Below are positions 26,466 through 36,154 of a DNA stretch of 64,000 nt, piece after piece. The position numbers and the translations under genes are program-made. Origin of the DNA: Streptomyces sp. YIM 121038 (lineage in GTDB: Bacteria > Actinomycetota > Actinomycetes > Streptomycetales > Streptomycetaceae); assembly GCF_006088715.1 (NCBI RefSeq), contig NZ_CP030771.1, positions 7,624,001 to 7,688,000 of the forward strand. The letters run 5' to 3'. The first letter of the stretch is position 1, and every line of letters starts with the position of its first letter. The notes under the pieces are model-generated. The model was not told the DNA's origin, made no database searches, and saw only the letters and a list, made by a program, of their open reading frames with translations.

Positions 26466-26558
26466 CCGGGGCCGCAAGGACTGACGGGACCCGGAAGCAC
26501 GGACCAGCCACAGGGCCCGTACGAGTGGGGCCGATCGACGCCCTGGGCAAGGCGACCG

Positions 26559-26583
26559 CTGCCAGGGGCGCCGCCCCTGGCAG
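26559..26583. terminator. Bidirectional hairpin between convergent genes
   Basis: CTGCCAGGGGC and GCCCCTGGCAG form perfect 11-bp arms with a 3-nt loop between the 25365 gene (plus) and the 26649 gene (minus). This is the expected place for a shared terminator. Confidence 0.65.
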
Positions 26584-26648
26584 GGGCCCCGACCGTCGCG
26601 GAGGCGGCCGGGGCCCTCCCTCTGACCGAACGCCGGACGCCGAACGGC

Positions 26649-28181
26649 TCAGCCCGACCGCGCCAGCTCGCCGCGCGCGCGGGGCGAGCTCGGCTGACGC
26701 AGCAGCAAGGAGAGGCCCGCCGCGAGCAGCGACACCGCTCCTGCCGTCGTATAGGCGCCGATGTAGCCCCAGGAGTGCACGACCATCGCGCCGACGCCCC
26801 CGCCGAACAGGCCGCTGACCAGCTTCGCGCTGTAGACCATGCCGTAGTTGGAGGCGTTGTTGTTCTCCCCGAAGTAGTCCGGGACCAGGGCGGCGAACAG
26901 CGGGTAGAAAGCACCGCCCGCGAAGCCCGACAGGAAGGCGAAGACGAGGAACAGCGGCTCGTTGCGGATCGCGCCCGCCCACAGGACGCCGAACTGCGCC
27001 ACCGACAGGGCCAGGCACACGTACGTCAGCGTGGGACGCCGTCCCAGCAGGTCCGAGAGCCAGCCCACCACGCCGCGCCCCGTGCCGTTGATCACCGACA
27101 TGACGCCCATGGACGACGCGGCGATCATCGGCCCGAACCCCATCTCCTTGGCGAACGGCACCTGGAACGAGATCCCGAAGATGGACACTCCCGCACAGCA
27201 GAGCATGCACACCCACATCAGCGGCACGACGCCGGTGCGTAACGCCTCTCCTGGGGTGAACTGCGCGACGGCAGGGGGGTTCTTGGCGAGCGCGACGGCC
27301 GTGCGGGTGCCTGTCACGGACCGCAGGGGATCGACGCTCTCGGGCCACCAGTTCTTCGGCGGGTCCTTGAAGAACAGCCCTGCCACCAGGGTCACGGCGA
27401 GCACATAGAAGCCGACGAGGTCAAGGACGGTGCGGTAGTTGGAGGTGTCGAAGCCGTAGGAGAACAGGAAGATGAAAGGCACCGCCCCGTAGGCGAACCC
27501 TCCGTTGACGAAGCCCGTCTTGCCGCCGCGCCGTTCCGGATACCACTTGCCGACCATGTTGACGCTGGTCGAGTAGATGAGCCCGGAGCCGACGCCGCCG
27601 AGCAGTCCGAAGCCGACCATCGCGGCCACGACGTTGGGCGCGTGGCTGAGGCTGACGAAGCCGAGCATCGACAGGACGGAGCCCGTGAGCATCGCGGCCC
27701 GGCTGGTCAGGATGCCCTTCTCGCGCAGTTTCCCGGCCGGGAAGGAGACACCCGCCTGGAAGAAGATCCACACGCTCAGCACCCAGAAGGTGTTGGACGA
27801 CGTCCAGTGGTGCGCGTCCGACAGGGTGTCCTCGGCCGCTCCGTAGGCGTACTCGAAGACACTGATGGCGATCATGGCCACCCAGGGGAGGGCGACCATC
27901 GTCCAGCGGGGGCGGCCCAGGATCTGCCGGTCGCTCTCGCCGACCCGGTAGACGCGTCCTCGCGCGTCCGTGAGCTCTCGGTACGGCCGCTCCGGCGCGT
28001 CCCGGCCATGAGCGTCGGAACCGAGGGCCTCGGGGCCGTGGGCGTCCGGCCTGGGGGAGCCGGGCCCGTGCGTGCCGGGCCCGTGCGTGTCGGCCTCCGG
28101 GGCGTCCGGTCCCCGGGCGCCCGATCCGTGCGCGTCCGCACGGCCGGACGCGGGGTGTTCGGCGCAGGGCTCCGCCGTCAT
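26649..28181 (-). CDS. OFA-type MFS transporter, copy with extended N-terminus
   Basis: A 510-residue major facilitator protein if started at ATG 28181 (a GTG at 28199 would add six residues; GAGGAG serves either). Residues ~1-65 are a His/Gly/Pro/Asp-rich cytoplasmic leader with GPDAHGPEA-like repeats, absent from the upstream copy. The core has RPYRELTDARGRVYRVGE, VNMVGKWYPERRGGKTGFVN and GENNNASNYGMVYSAKL. It is clearly paralogous to the 28183 gene, whose stop lies next to its start, so the two are a tandem duplication in one operon. Oxalate, formate or a related acid is the probable substrate. Confidence 0.85.
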   Translation of the reverse strand: MTAEPCAEHPASGRADAHGSGARGPDAPEADTHGPGTHGPGSPRPDAHGPEALGSDAHGRDAPERPYRELTDARGRVYRVGESDRQILGRPRWTMVALPWVAMIAISVFEYAYGAAEDTLSDAHHWTSSNTFWVLSVWIFFQAGVSFPAGKLREKGILTSRAAMLTGSVLSMLGFVSLSHAPNVVAAMVGFGLLGGVGSGLIYSTSVNMVGKWYPERRGGKTGFVNGGFAYGAVPFIFLFSYGFDTSNYRTVLDLVGFYVLAVTLVAGLFFKDPPKNWWPESVDPLRSVTGTRTAVALAKNPPAVAQFTPGEALRTGVVPLMWVCMLCCAGVSIFGISFQVPFAKEMGFGPMIAASSMGVMSVINGTGRGVVGWLSDLLGRRPTLTYVCLALSVAQFGVLWAGAIRNEPLFLVFAFLSGFAGGAFYPLFAALVPDYFGENNNASNYGMVYSAKLVSGLFGGGVGAMVVHSWGYIGAYTTAGAVSLLAAGLSLLLRQPSSPRARGELARSG

Positions 28182-28182
28182 A

Positions 28183-29571
28183 TCAAGCCATCTCCTCACC
28201 TAAGGGGTGTGGGTTGGGTACGACGCGCCGGGCACATGGCCTGCCCGGTGCCTTCAGGAACAGTGCGAGCACGGCCGAGCAGATGCCGATGCAGCCGGCG
28301 ATGACGAACGCGCCTTCGTAGTCCCACGCGTCCACGACGACGGCCCCCAAGCCGGAGCCGACGAGTCCGGAGATCAGCTTCGAGCTGTAGACCACGCCGT
28401 AGTTGGTGGCGTTGTTGTTCTCGCCGAAGTGGTCGGCCGTCATCGCGGCGAACAGCGGGAAGATCGCGCCGCCGCCGAAACCGGAGACCATGGAGCAGAA
28501 CAGGAAGAAGGGCATGCTGCCCATGGAGCCCGACGCCAGGGCGCCGAACTGGGCGACGCCGAGGACGAGGCAGACGATGACGAGGGTGGAGCGCCGTCCA
28601 TAGCGGTCCGAGATCCAGCCGATCACACCCCGGCCCGTGCCGTTGACGATCGCCTTCAGGGACATCGCGGTGACGACGACACCACCCGCGAAGCCCATGT
28701 CCTTGCCGAACGGCACCTGGAAGGCGATCCCGAAGATATTGATCCCGGCCGTGCACAGCAGACAGAACCACATCAGCCACAGCACCGGGGTATGGGCGGC
28801 CTCCCTGGGGGTGTACTGCTTGACGGCCGGCGGATTCTTCTCCAGGGCCCGCCGGACGCGCGGGTCGGCCGACACTTTCAGGGGGTCGACGTGCGGCGGC
28901 CACCACCCCTTGGGAGGGTCCTTGAAGAACCATCCGGCGAACGCCACGACGGACGCGCAGACGGCGCCCACAAAGATCAGGACGCCGTGGTAGTTACTCA
29001 CGTCCATGTACGACGTGAAGAGGAAGACGAACGGCACGGAGCCGTAGGCGAAGCCGCCGTTCACCAGGCCGGTCTTGCCTCCCTTGCGCTCCGGATACCA
29101 CTTGCCGACCATGTTCACGCAGGTCGCGTAGACCAAGCCGGCGCCGATGCCGCTGAACATGCCGAAGCCGACGTACGCGACCGTCACGTGCGGCGCGTAC
29201 GCGAGCGAGAGATAGCCGCAGACCGTGCCGAAGGCGCCGAGGAGCATCGCGTAGCGGGCGGGAAGCCTGCCGCTCTCGCGCAGCTGACCGGCCGGGAAGG
29301 CGACGGCTGCCTGGAAGAACACCCAGACGCCCATCAGCCAGAAGATGTGCCCGCCGCTCCACAGGTGCGCGTCGTGCAGCGTGTCCTCGGCGGAGGTGAA
29401 CGCGTACTCCGAGGAGCTGATGCCCAGCATGCCCATCCAGGGGAAGAGCACCATGGTCCAGCGCGGTCGCCCCATGATGTCGACGTCTGTTTCGCCGATG
29501 CGGTACAGGCGGCCGTTGCGGTCCGTCACCTCCCTGAAGGGGACGGGAGCCGTGAGGTCGGTGGTGGTCAT
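28183..29571 (-). CDS. OFA-type MFS transporter, tandem copy
   Basis: A 462-residue, 12-helix transporter. It shares with its downstream neighbour the N-terminal REVTDRNGRLYRIGETDVDIMGRPRWTMV-type leader, VNMVGKWYPERKGGKTGLVN, KNPPAVKQYTPREA and HFGENNNATNYGVVYSSKL. The 1654 transporter lacks this leader, so the window holds two OFA subgroups. Upstream sit two 15-bp direct repeats containing AAGGGG ribosome sites. It lies 134 bp after the acyl-CoA ligase gene in the oxalate-type operon. Confidence 0.87.
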   Translation of the reverse strand: MTTTDLTAPVPFREVTDRNGRLYRIGETDVDIMGRPRWTMVLFPWMGMLGISSSEYAFTSAEDTLHDAHLWSGGHIFWLMGVWVFFQAAVAFPAGQLRESGRLPARYAMLLGAFGTVCGYLSLAYAPHVTVAYVGFGMFSGIGAGLVYATCVNMVGKWYPERKGGKTGLVNGGFAYGSVPFVFLFTSYMDVSNYHGVLIFVGAVCASVVAFAGWFFKDPPKGWWPPHVDPLKVSADPRVRRALEKNPPAVKQYTPREAAHTPVLWLMWFCLLCTAGINIFGIAFQVPFGKDMGFAGGVVVTAMSLKAIVNGTGRGVIGWISDRYGRRSTLVIVCLVLGVAQFGALASGSMGSMPFFLFCSMVSGFGGGAIFPLFAAMTADHFGENNNATNYGVVYSSKLISGLVGSGLGAVVVDAWDYEGAFVIAGCIGICSAVLALFLKAPGRPCARRVVPNPHPLGEEMA

Positions 29572-29583
29572 GGTCGAGTCGCA

Positions 29584-29613
29584 CCCCTTGCGTCGAAACC
29601 CCTTGCGTCGAAA
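29584..29613 (-). repeat. Two tandem 15-bp units carrying the ribosome site
   Basis: CCCCTTGCGTCGAAA occurs at 29584-29598 and again at 29599-29613. Read on the minus strand each unit ends in AAGGGG, and the nearer one is about 12 bp before the transporter ATG. A local duplication has thus doubled the ribosome-binding segment. Confidence 0.7.
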
Positions 29614-29705
29614 GAGCTGGCCAGCGCCCCCTGTCCGGTCCCTCGCGCGCGTACGGGTCCTGGGGCGGCCGACGCGCGCCGCCGTCCGCCCCGAGCGCGG
29701 TCACC

Positions 29706-31862
29706 TCACCGACCGCCTCCCAACAGCCCCGCCGCGCGGGCCCACCGGTACTTCGCCCCGAGGACCTCGACCGGCCTCTCCGTGGTGTACGGGTAGGCCA
29801 CGACCCCCCGCTCGAAGAGGTACTGGCTGGCCTCCTCCACCTCGACGTCGCCCGCCAGGGAGGCCACGACGGGCTTGTCGACGCCGCGCGCGCGGAACTC
29901 GGCGACCACGCGGGCCGTCAGCTCGGCGAACACCATGGGAGGGGTGACGATGGTGTGCCAGTAGCCGAGGACGAGCGCGTGGACGCGCGGATCCTCCAGA
30001 CCGAGCCGGATCGTCGCCTCGTACGTCGACGGGGGCTCGCCGCCGGTGATGTCCACCGGATTGCCCGCGGCGCCGAACGGCGGGATGAAGGCGCGGAACG
30101 CCGCGTCCAGGTCGGGCGGGATCTCCATGAGCCGCAGGCCGTTGTCCGTCACGGCGTCGGAGAGGAGCACCCCGGAGCCGCCCGCGCCCGTGATGATGAC
30201 GACGTTGTCACCCCGGGGCGTGGGGAGGACGGGCAGCGCCCGCGCGTACTCCAGCATCTCGTTGAGGCCCGGGGCGCGGATCACCCCCGCCTGCCGGAGA
30301 ACGTCGTCGTAGACGGCGTCGTCGCCCGCCAGCGCGCCCGTGTGGGACCCGGCGGCCCGGGCGCCCGCCGCGGTGCGGCCCGCCTTGAGGACCACGACGG
30401 GCTTCTTCGGCACGGTGGCGCGCGCGGCCTCCACGAACGCCCTGCCGTCCTTGAGGTCCTCCAGGTGCATGGCGATGCACTGGGTGCGGGGGTCCTCGCC
30501 GAACCAGGTGAGCAGGTCGTCCTCGTCGAGGTCCGACTTGTTGCCGAGCCCCACGATCGCCGAGACGCCGGTCTTCGTGGTGCGCGCGAAGCCGAGGATG
30601 GCCATCCCGATGCCGCCCGACTGCGAGGTGAGTGCCACCCCGCCCTTCACGTCGTACGGCGTGCAGAACGTCGCACACAGGTCCTGCCACGTCGAGTAGT
30701 AGCCGTAGATGTTCGGCCCGAGCAGCCGCACTCCGTGGCGTCGCCCGATGGCCACGATCTCGTCCTGGAGGGCCTGCTCGCCGGTCTCGGCGAACCCGGA
30801 GGGGATGAGGACGGCGTTCGGGATCCCCTTGCGCCCGACGTCCTCCAGGGCCTTCGCGACGAACGCGGCGGGGATCGCGAAGACCGCCACGTCCACCTCA
30901 CCGGGAACGTCCGTGACACTCTTGTACGCCTTGCGGCCCAAGATGTCGTCGGCCCTGGGGTTCACGGGGTGGATCTCGCCCGCGAAGCCGCCGTCGATGA
31001 GGTTGCGCATCACCGAATTGCCGATCTTCCCGGGCTCGTTGGAGGCGCCGATGACGGCGACGGAGCGGGGTTGCATCAGCCGTCGCATCGAGGCGAGCAT
31101 CTCCGCGCGCGTGTAGGTGTGCCGTTCCTCGGGGGCCCGGTCGCCGAGGATGACGCGGACGTCCGCGGCGAGCGCGCCCCGGGGAGTGGCGATCACGGGG
31201 TTGAGGTCGACCTCGGCGATCTCGGGGAAGTCCGTGACCAGCTGGGAGACGCGGCGGATCTGTTCCGCCAGCGCTCCGCGGTCCACGGGTTGCGCGCCGC
31301 GGACGCCGCGCAGGATCTCGGCCGCGGCGATCGAGTCGAGCATCGAGGCGGCCTCCTCGACGTCGACGGGCGCGAGGCGGAACGTGACGTCCTTGAGGAC
31401 CTCCACGAGCACACCACCGAGCCCGAAGGCGACGACCTTGCCGAACGTCGGGTCGGTGACCGCTCCGACGATCACCTCCCGCGCGTCCGCGCCGGACGGC
31501 AGCAACTCCTGGACCTGTACGCCGTCGAGCCGCGCGGTCGGCGCGTGCGCGCGTGCGTTGTCGACGATCCGGTGGAAGGCCGCGCGGACGTCCTCGGCAC
31601 CCTCCACGCCCACGACCACACCACCCGCCTCGGTCTTGTGGAGGATGTCCGGTGACACGATCTTCAGGACGACGGGCCCGTCGAAGCGCGCCGCGTGCGC
31701 CACCGCCTCGTCGACGTCCCGGGCCAGTTCCTCACCGGGGACGGCGATGCCGTAGGCGTCGGCGAGGATCTTGCCCTCCGGCGCCGTCAATGAGGTGCGC
31801 CCCTCGGCGCGTACGGAGTCCAGCAGTGCGCGCACGCGCTCCGAGCGGTCGTCGGCCGGCAA
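29706..31862 (-). CDS. Acetate--CoA ligase family protein (NDP-forming acyl-CoA synthetase)
   Basis: A 718-residue fused ADP-forming acyl-CoA synthetase. The ATP-grasp part comes first (~1-235: PVVLKIVSPDILHKTEAGGV, AFGLGGVLVEVLKDVTFRLAP, EVDLNPVIATP), then the CoA-binding domain (~250-380: SVAVIGASNEPGKIGNSVMRNL) and the ligase domain (~385-700: LLGPNIYGYYS, LTSQSGGIGMAI, and GSHTGALAGDDAVYDD with the family's phospho-histidine). It starts with TTG immediately after the frc stop, with GGAG inside frc, so it is coupled to frc. It may make or use formyl-CoA, oxalyl-CoA or another short acyl-CoA. Confidence 0.88.
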   Translation of the reverse strand: MPADDRSERVRALLDSVRAEGRTSLTAPEGKILADAYGIAVPGEELARDVDEAVAHAARFDGPVVLKIVSPDILHKTEAGGVVVGVEGAEDVRAAFHRIVDNARAHAPTARLDGVQVQELLPSGADAREVIVGAVTDPTFGKVVAFGLGGVLVEVLKDVTFRLAPVDVEEAASMLDSIAAAEILRGVRGAQPVDRGALAEQIRRVSQLVTDFPEIAEVDLNPVIATPRGALAADVRVILGDRAPEERHTYTRAEMLASMRRLMQPRSVAVIGASNEPGKIGNSVMRNLIDGGFAGEIHPVNPRADDILGRKAYKSVTDVPGEVDVAVFAIPAAFVAKALEDVGRKGIPNAVLIPSGFAETGEQALQDEIVAIGRRHGVRLLGPNIYGYYSTWQDLCATFCTPYDVKGGVALTSQSGGIGMAILGFARTTKTGVSAIVGLGNKSDLDEDDLLTWFGEDPRTQCIAMHLEDLKDGRAFVEAARATVPKKPVVVLKAGRTAAGARAAGSHTGALAGDDAVYDDVLRQAGVIRAPGLNEMLEYARALPVLPTPRGDNVVIITGAGGSGVLLSDAVTDNGLRLMEIPPDLDAAFRAFIPPFGAAGNPVDITGGEPPSTYEATIRLGLEDPRVHALVLGYWHTIVTPPMVFAELTARVVAEFRARGVDKPVVASLAGDVEVEEASQYLFERGVVAYPYTTERPVEVLGAKYRWARAAGLLGGGR

Positions 31863-33131
31863 TCAGATCACTCCGTTCGACTTGAGGAGGCGCAGTTCCG
31901 CGTCCTCCAGGCCGAGTTCGCCGACGAACACCTCTTCGTTGTGCTCTCCGAGCAGCGGTGAGCTGATGACGTCCACGGGGGAGTCGGAGAGCTTCAGCGG
32001 GGAGCCGACGGTGGTGAAGGTGCCGCGCTCGGGGTGGGTGACCTCGACGACCATCTCGTTGGCGACGAGCGAGGAGTCCTCGATGATCTCCTTGGTCGAC
32101 AGGATCGGTCCGCACGGGATGTTGTGGGCGTTCAGCCGCTCCAGGACCTCCCACTTGGGCAGGGTGGCGGACCACTCCTCGATCAGCTGGAACATCTTGG
32201 CCAGCTGCGGGAGACGGGCCTCCGGCGTGGCCCACTCGGGGTCGTCCGCGAGTTCGGGACGGCCGATCAGCTCGGTGATGGGTCGCCAGCCGACGGGCTG
32301 CACGATGACGTACACGTAGTCGTTGGGGCCGCCCGGCGCGCACCTGACCGCCCAGCCGGGCTGGCCGCCGCCGGAGGCGTTGCCGGACCGGGGAACTTCG
32401 TCGCCGAAGTCGTCGTTGGGATATTCAGCGAGCGGGCCATGGGCCAGGCGCTGCTGATCGCGCAGCTTCACCCGGCAGAGGTTGAGCACGGCATGCTGCA
32501 TGGCCACGTTGACCCGCTGTCCGCGCCCCGTGCTCTCGCGCTGGAACAGCGCCGCGAGGATCCCCGCCACCACGTGGATGCCCGTGCCCGAGTCCCCGAT
32601 CTGGGCTCCCGTCGCCAGCGGCGGCCCGTCCTCGAAGCCGGTGGTCGCCATCGACCCGCCCATGGCCTGCGCCACGACCTCGTACGCCTTGAAGTCGGTG
32701 TACGGACCGTCCCCGAAGCCCTTGATGGAGGCATAGACGATACGTGGATTGATCTCCTGGATGCGTTCCCAGGTGAAGCCCATGCGGTCGACCGCGCCCG
32801 GGCCGAAGTTCTCGACCAGGACGTCCGAGCGCCGGATCAGTTCGGTGAGGAGCTCCTTGCCGCGCTCGGTCTTGGTGTTGAGGGTGATGCTCCGCTTGTT
32901 GCAGTTGAGCATCGTGAAGTACAGCGAGTCCACGTCGGGGAGATCGCGCAGCTGCTTGCGCGTGATGTCACCGGTCGGTGCCTCCAGCTTCACCACGTCC
33001 GCGCCGAGCCAGGCGAGGAGCTGCGTGGCGGAGGGGCCGGACTGGACGTGCGTCATGTCCAGGACGCGGATTCCGTCGAGGGCCTTGGCCGCCGCCCGGG
33101 CGGCAGGGGCGGTGTGCGTCTCGTGAGCCAT
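31863..33131 (-). CDS. frc: Formyl-CoA:oxalate CoA-transferase
   Basis: A class III CoA-transferase of 422 residues that moves CoA from formyl-CoA to oxalate. It follows the Frc/YfdW pattern closely: [65 protein letters not shown] with the catalytic Asp near residue 180, [16 protein letters not shown] and the glycine loop ASGGGQPGW. The ATG at 33131 is just upstream of [10 protein letters not shown]; the open frame further upstream is read-through of the opposite phase and not coding. It follows the ThDP-enzyme gene by 11 bp. This is the firmest evidence for oxalate use. Confidence 0.93.
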   Translation of the reverse strand: MAHETHTAPAARAAAKALDGIRVLDMTHVQSGPSATQLLAWLGADVVKLEAPTGDITRKQLRDLPDVDSLYFTMLNCNKRSITLNTKTERGKELLTELIRRSDVLVENFGPGAVDRMGFTWERIQEINPRIVYASIKGFGDGPYTDFKAYEVVAQAMGGSMATTGFEDGPPLATGAQIGDSGTGIHVVAGILAALFQRESTGRGQRVNVAMQHAVLNLCRVKLRDQQRLAHGPLAEYPNDDFGDEVPRSGNASGGGQPGWAVRCAPGGPNDYVYVIVQPVGWRPITELIGRPELADDPEWATPEARLPQLAKMFQLIEEWSATLPKWEVLERLNAHNIPCGPILSTKEIIEDSSLVANEMVVEVTHPERGTFTTVGSPLKLSDSPVDVISSPLLGEHNEEVFVGELGLEDAELRLLKSNGVI

Positions 33132-33142
33132 GGCAGGACACC

Positions 33143-34837
33143 TCACTTGTACATGGTCTGGTTCATGGTTCCGGGGGCGTAGGCGTCCGGGTCGACCCAC
33201 ACGTTGATCAGCGAGGGCTTGCCGGACTCCCGGGCGCGGCGCAGCGCGGGGCCGATGTCGGCGGGGTCGCGGACCTCTTCGCCGTGGCCGCCGAGCATGC
33301 GCGCGAACTGGTCGTAGGGGACGTCGCCGAGGGTGTTGCCGACGCGCTCGCGCTCGGCGCCGTACTTGGCCCGCTGGCCGTAGCGGATCTGGTTCATGGA
33401 GGAGTTGTTGCCGACGATGCCGACGAAGGGGAGGTTGTAGCGCACGAGGGTCTCGAAGTCCCAGCCGGTGAGGCTGAAGGCGCCGTCCCCGAAGAGGGCC
33501 ACGACCTCCTTGTCGGGCCGGGCCTGCTTGGCGGCGAGCACGAAGGGGATGCCTACGCCGAGCGTGCCGAGCGGCCCCGGGTCCATCCAGTGCCCGGGGG
33601 CCTTGGGCTGGACCACCTGGCCGGAGAAGGTGACGATGTCGCCGCCGTCGCCGATGTACAGGGAGTCCTCGGTGAGGAAGTCGTTGATCTCGCTGACCAG
33701 CCGGTAGGGATGGATGGGCGAGGCGTCGGAGCGCAGCTGCGGCAGCCGCTTCTCGACGGCGATCTGTTCGGCCGTGCGCAGTTCGTCCAGCCACTCCTTG
33801 CGCCGGGACGCCCCGCCGTTGAGGCGCCCGGAGGCCGCTTCGGTGACGGACTTCAGGACGAGTCCCGCGTCGCCCACGATGCCCAGGTCGATGTCGCGGT
33901 TCTTGCCGACGGTGCGGTAGTCGAGGTCGATCTGGACGACCGTGGCGTCCGGAGAGAGACGTTTGCCGTAGCCCATGCGGAAGTCGAAGGGGGTGCCGAC
34001 GATCACGATGAGGTCGGCGTTGGCGAAGGCGTAGCGCCGTGAGAGCTGGAAGTGGTGGGGGTCGCCCGGCGGCAGGGTGCCTCGGCCGGCGCCGTTCATA
34101 TAGGCGGGGACGTTGAGTGTCCGGACCAGTTCGACGGCCGCCTGGGTGCCGCGGGTGGTCCACACCTGGCTGCCCAGGAGGATCGCGGGCTTCTCGGCGT
34201 GCACCAGGAGGTCGGCGAGCTTCTCGACCGCCTCGGGGTCCCCGGTCGACCGGGTGGAGGCGCGATAGTGCCCCGCGCGCGGGACGCGCGCCTTCTCCAC
34301 GGGCACCTTGGCGTCGAGCACGTCGCGGGGGATCTCCAGGAAGGACGGGCCGGGGGCACCGTGGAAGCACTCGCGGAAGGCCATGGACACCATGTCGGCC
34401 GCGCGCGCCGTGTCCGGCACGGTCGCGGCGAACTTGGTGATGGGCGTCATCATGTCGACGTGCGGCAGGTCCTGGAGCGAGCCCATCTTGTGCTGGGTGT
34501 GGGCCCCTTGGCCGCCGATGAGCAGCATCGGGGACTCGGCGCGGAAGGCGTTCGCGACGCCGGTGACGGCGTCGGTCGTGCCGGGCCCGGCCGTCACCAC
34601 GGCACAGCCCGGTTTGCCGGTCACACGCGCGTAGCCGTCGGCGGCGTGGGCGGCGACCTGTTCATGGCGTACGTCGACGACGTCGATGCCTTCGTCGACG
34701 CACCCGTCGTAGATGTCGATGATGTGGCCGCCGCACAGGGTGTAGATGACGTCGACACCCTCCGCCTTGAGTGCTTTGGCGACCAGATGCCCTCCGGAGA
34801 TGAGGGTGCTGCTCGTGTCGCTGCTGTCGTCCGGCAT
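33143..34837 (-). CDS. Thiamine diphosphate enzyme, oxalyl-CoA decarboxylase-like
   Basis: A 564-residue ThDP enzyme, close in length to Oxalobacter Oxc (568). The activating Glu is in [19 protein letters not shown] (Glu59), and the ThDP/Mg motif reads [20 protein letters not shown] then GNN. Adjacent frc makes oxalyl-CoA decarboxylase the natural role. However, the Tyr-Glu pair that Oxc uses near residue 120 is not visible: this region reads [19 protein letters not shown], closer to 2-hydroxyacyl-CoA lyases and acetolactate synthases, and the C-terminus (NQTMYK) lacks the usual CoA-binding tail. Substrate is therefore uncertain. The ATG at 34837 is chosen at the start of the conserved region. 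Confidence 0.7.
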   Translation of the reverse strand: MPDDSSDTSSTLISGGHLVAKALKAEGVDVIYTLCGGHIIDIYDGCVDEGIDVVDVRHEQVAAHAADGYARVTGKPGCAVVTAGPGTTDAVTGVANAFRAESPMLLIGGQGAHTQHKMGSLQDLPHVDMMTPITKFAATVPDTARAADMVSMAFRECFHGAPGPSFLEIPRDVLDAKVPVEKARVPRAGHYRASTRSTGDPEAVEKLADLLVHAEKPAILLGSQVWTTRGTQAAVELVRTLNVPAYMNGAGRGTLPPGDPHHFQLSRRYAFANADLIVIVGTPFDFRMGYGKRLSPDATVVQIDLDYRTVGKNRDIDLGIVGDAGLVLKSVTEAASGRLNGGASRRKEWLDELRTAEQIAVEKRLPQLRSDASPIHPYRLVSEINDFLTEDSLYIGDGGDIVTFSGQVVQPKAPGHWMDPGPLGTLGVGIPFVLAAKQARPDKEVVALFGDGAFSLTGWDFETLVRYNLPFVGIVGNNSSMNQIRYGQRAKYGAERERVGNTLGDVPYDQFARMLGGHGEEVRDPADIGPALRRARESGKPSLINVWVDPDAYAPGTMNQTMYK

Positions 34838-34910
34838 GACGAAGTCATGTCCCTTCGTAGGGGAGTTGGAGCGCGTTCGCACGGGGCGTGGGACGCCCTC
34901 GCAGTACATT

Positions 34911-34935
34911 GCATACAGTCGACGAATACTGTATG
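34911..34935. promoter_or_regulatory. Inverted repeat CATACAG-N10-CTGTATG in the divergent oxc-like/sucC-like promoter
   Basis: CATACAG (34912-34918) and CTGTATG (34929-34935) are exact reverse complements. The left 17 bases, GCATACAGTCGACGAAT, match 1586-1602 upstream of the OFA transporter at 16 of 17 positions. The half-sites resemble those of the 1536 palindrome (ATACTGT/ACAGTAT). It lies between the divergent starts at 34837 and 35005 and could serve both. Confidence 0.6.
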
Positions 34936-35004
34936 AAGCTCGTTATCCCGTATCCAGCGCAGGCTGTCCAGGGGGCATGCGGCACTTTCAGACAGGGGCC
35001 GGAC

Positions 35005-36144
35005 ATGGACCTGTACGAGCACCAGGCAAGGGAACTCCTCGCGGAACACGGCATCTTGGTGCCCCGCGCCGAGGTCGCCGCTTCGGCCGCGGAGGCCCGC
35101 GCGTGCGCGGAGCGCCTCGGCGGCCGCGCCATCGTGAAAGCGCAGGTGAAGAGCGGCGGCCGGGGCAAGGCGGGCGGCGTGAAGCGGGCCGCGGACCCGG
35201 CCGCCGCAGAGCTGATGGCACGCCGGATGCTCGGCACGGACATCAAGGGCCACACCGTGCGCGCGGTCATGCTGGCCGAACCGGTCGTGAGCGAGAGCGA
35301 GTTCTACGTCGCGTACGTGCTGGACCGAGCCGCAGGGAGGTTCCTCGCGATCGCCTCCGCCCACGGCGGCATGGACATCGAGGACGTCGCCGCGACCTGC
35401 CCCGAGGCGGTGGCGCGCGTGCCCGTCGACCCCGCCGAGGGCGTGACCCGGAGCAGGGCCGACGAGATGGCCGCCTCGGCGGGCCTTCCCGTCGAGGCGG
35501 CTGACGTCCTGATCGCGCTATGGAACGTTCTGACCTGCGAGGACGCGCTGCTCGTCGAGGTCAATCCCCTCGTTCGCACACCTCAGGGGCAGTTGATCGC
35601 ACTTGACGCGAAAGTGACCCTCGATGACAACGCGCGCTTCCGGCAGGCCCGCTGGGGCGCACGGGACGCGACGTACGACGACGAGCGCGAGGCGGCCGCG
35701 GCGGCCAAAGGGCTCACCTATGTGAAGCTCGACGGCGAGGTCGGGGTCATCGGCAACGGCGCGGGCCTCGTCATGGCGACGCTCGACGCCGTCGCGGGGC
35801 GCGGCGCCCGGCCGGCGAACTTCCTCGACATCGGCGGCGGCGCCTCCGCGCAGGTCATGGCGGACGGCCTGGCCGTCGTCCTCGGCGACCCGTCCGTCAC
35901 CTGCGTCCTGGTGAACGTCTTCGGCGGCATCACCGCGTGCGACGCCGTGGCCGACGGCATCGTGCGGGCGCTGGAGAGCGTGCGACTGACCAAGCCGCTC
36001 GTCGTCCGGCTCGACGGCACCAACACGGTGCGCGGTCGGGCCGTCCTCGACGCACGCGCCCATCCGCTCGTCGAGCAGGCCGCGACCATGGACGGCGCCG
36101 CCCACCGGGCCGCCGAACTCGCCCACACAGCCCCCGTCGTCTGA
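35005..36144 (+). CDS. Succinyl-CoA ligase beta-subunit-like protein (SucC/MtkA-type)
   Basis: A 379-residue ATP-grasp acyl-CoA ligase subunit. [34 protein letters not shown] (nucleotide loop), [12 protein letters not shown] and [16 protein letters not shown] plus [16 protein letters not shown] are all typical. The ATG at 35005 starts the conserved region. The SucD-like partner begins 10 bp after the stop. Position opposite frc/oxc-like genes, with a shared promoter, suggests an accessory ligase rather than the citric-acid-cycle enzyme. Malate, glyoxylate-derived or oxalate-derived acyl-CoA formation is possible, and malate-CoA ligase is a real alternative. Confidence 0.88.
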   Translation: MDLYEHQARELLAEHGILVPRAEVAASAAEARACAERLGGRAIVKAQVKSGGRGKAGGVKRAADPAAAELMARRMLGTDIKGHTVRAVMLAEPVVSESEFYVAYVLDRAAGRFLAIASAHGGMDIEDVAATCPEAVARVPVDPAEGVTRSRADEMAASAGLPVEAADVLIALWNVLTCEDALLVEVNPLVRTPQGQLIALDAKVTLDDNARFRQARWGARDATYDDEREAAAAAKGLTYVKLDGEVGVIGNGAGLVMATLDAVAGRGARPANFLDIGGGASAQVMADGLAVVLGDPSVTCVLVNVFGGITACDAVADGIVRALESVRLTKPLVVRLDGTNTVRGRAVLDARAHPLVEQAATMDGAAHRAAELAHTAPVV

Positions 36145-36154
36145 GGAGCCGGAC

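Noticed and set aside
33132..34370. Open frame upstream of and in frame with frc, which would give an 835-residue protein.
   Set aside because: It is an alternative phase of the ThDP-enzyme gene; its translation is Arg/Pro-rich without family motifs, and frc has its own ATG at 33131.
34838..34909. Upstream in-frame start for the ThDP enzyme at 34909.
   Set aside because: It would place coding sequence over the divergent promoter and give a 24-residue leader with no similarity; the 564-residue form from 34837 has the usual length.
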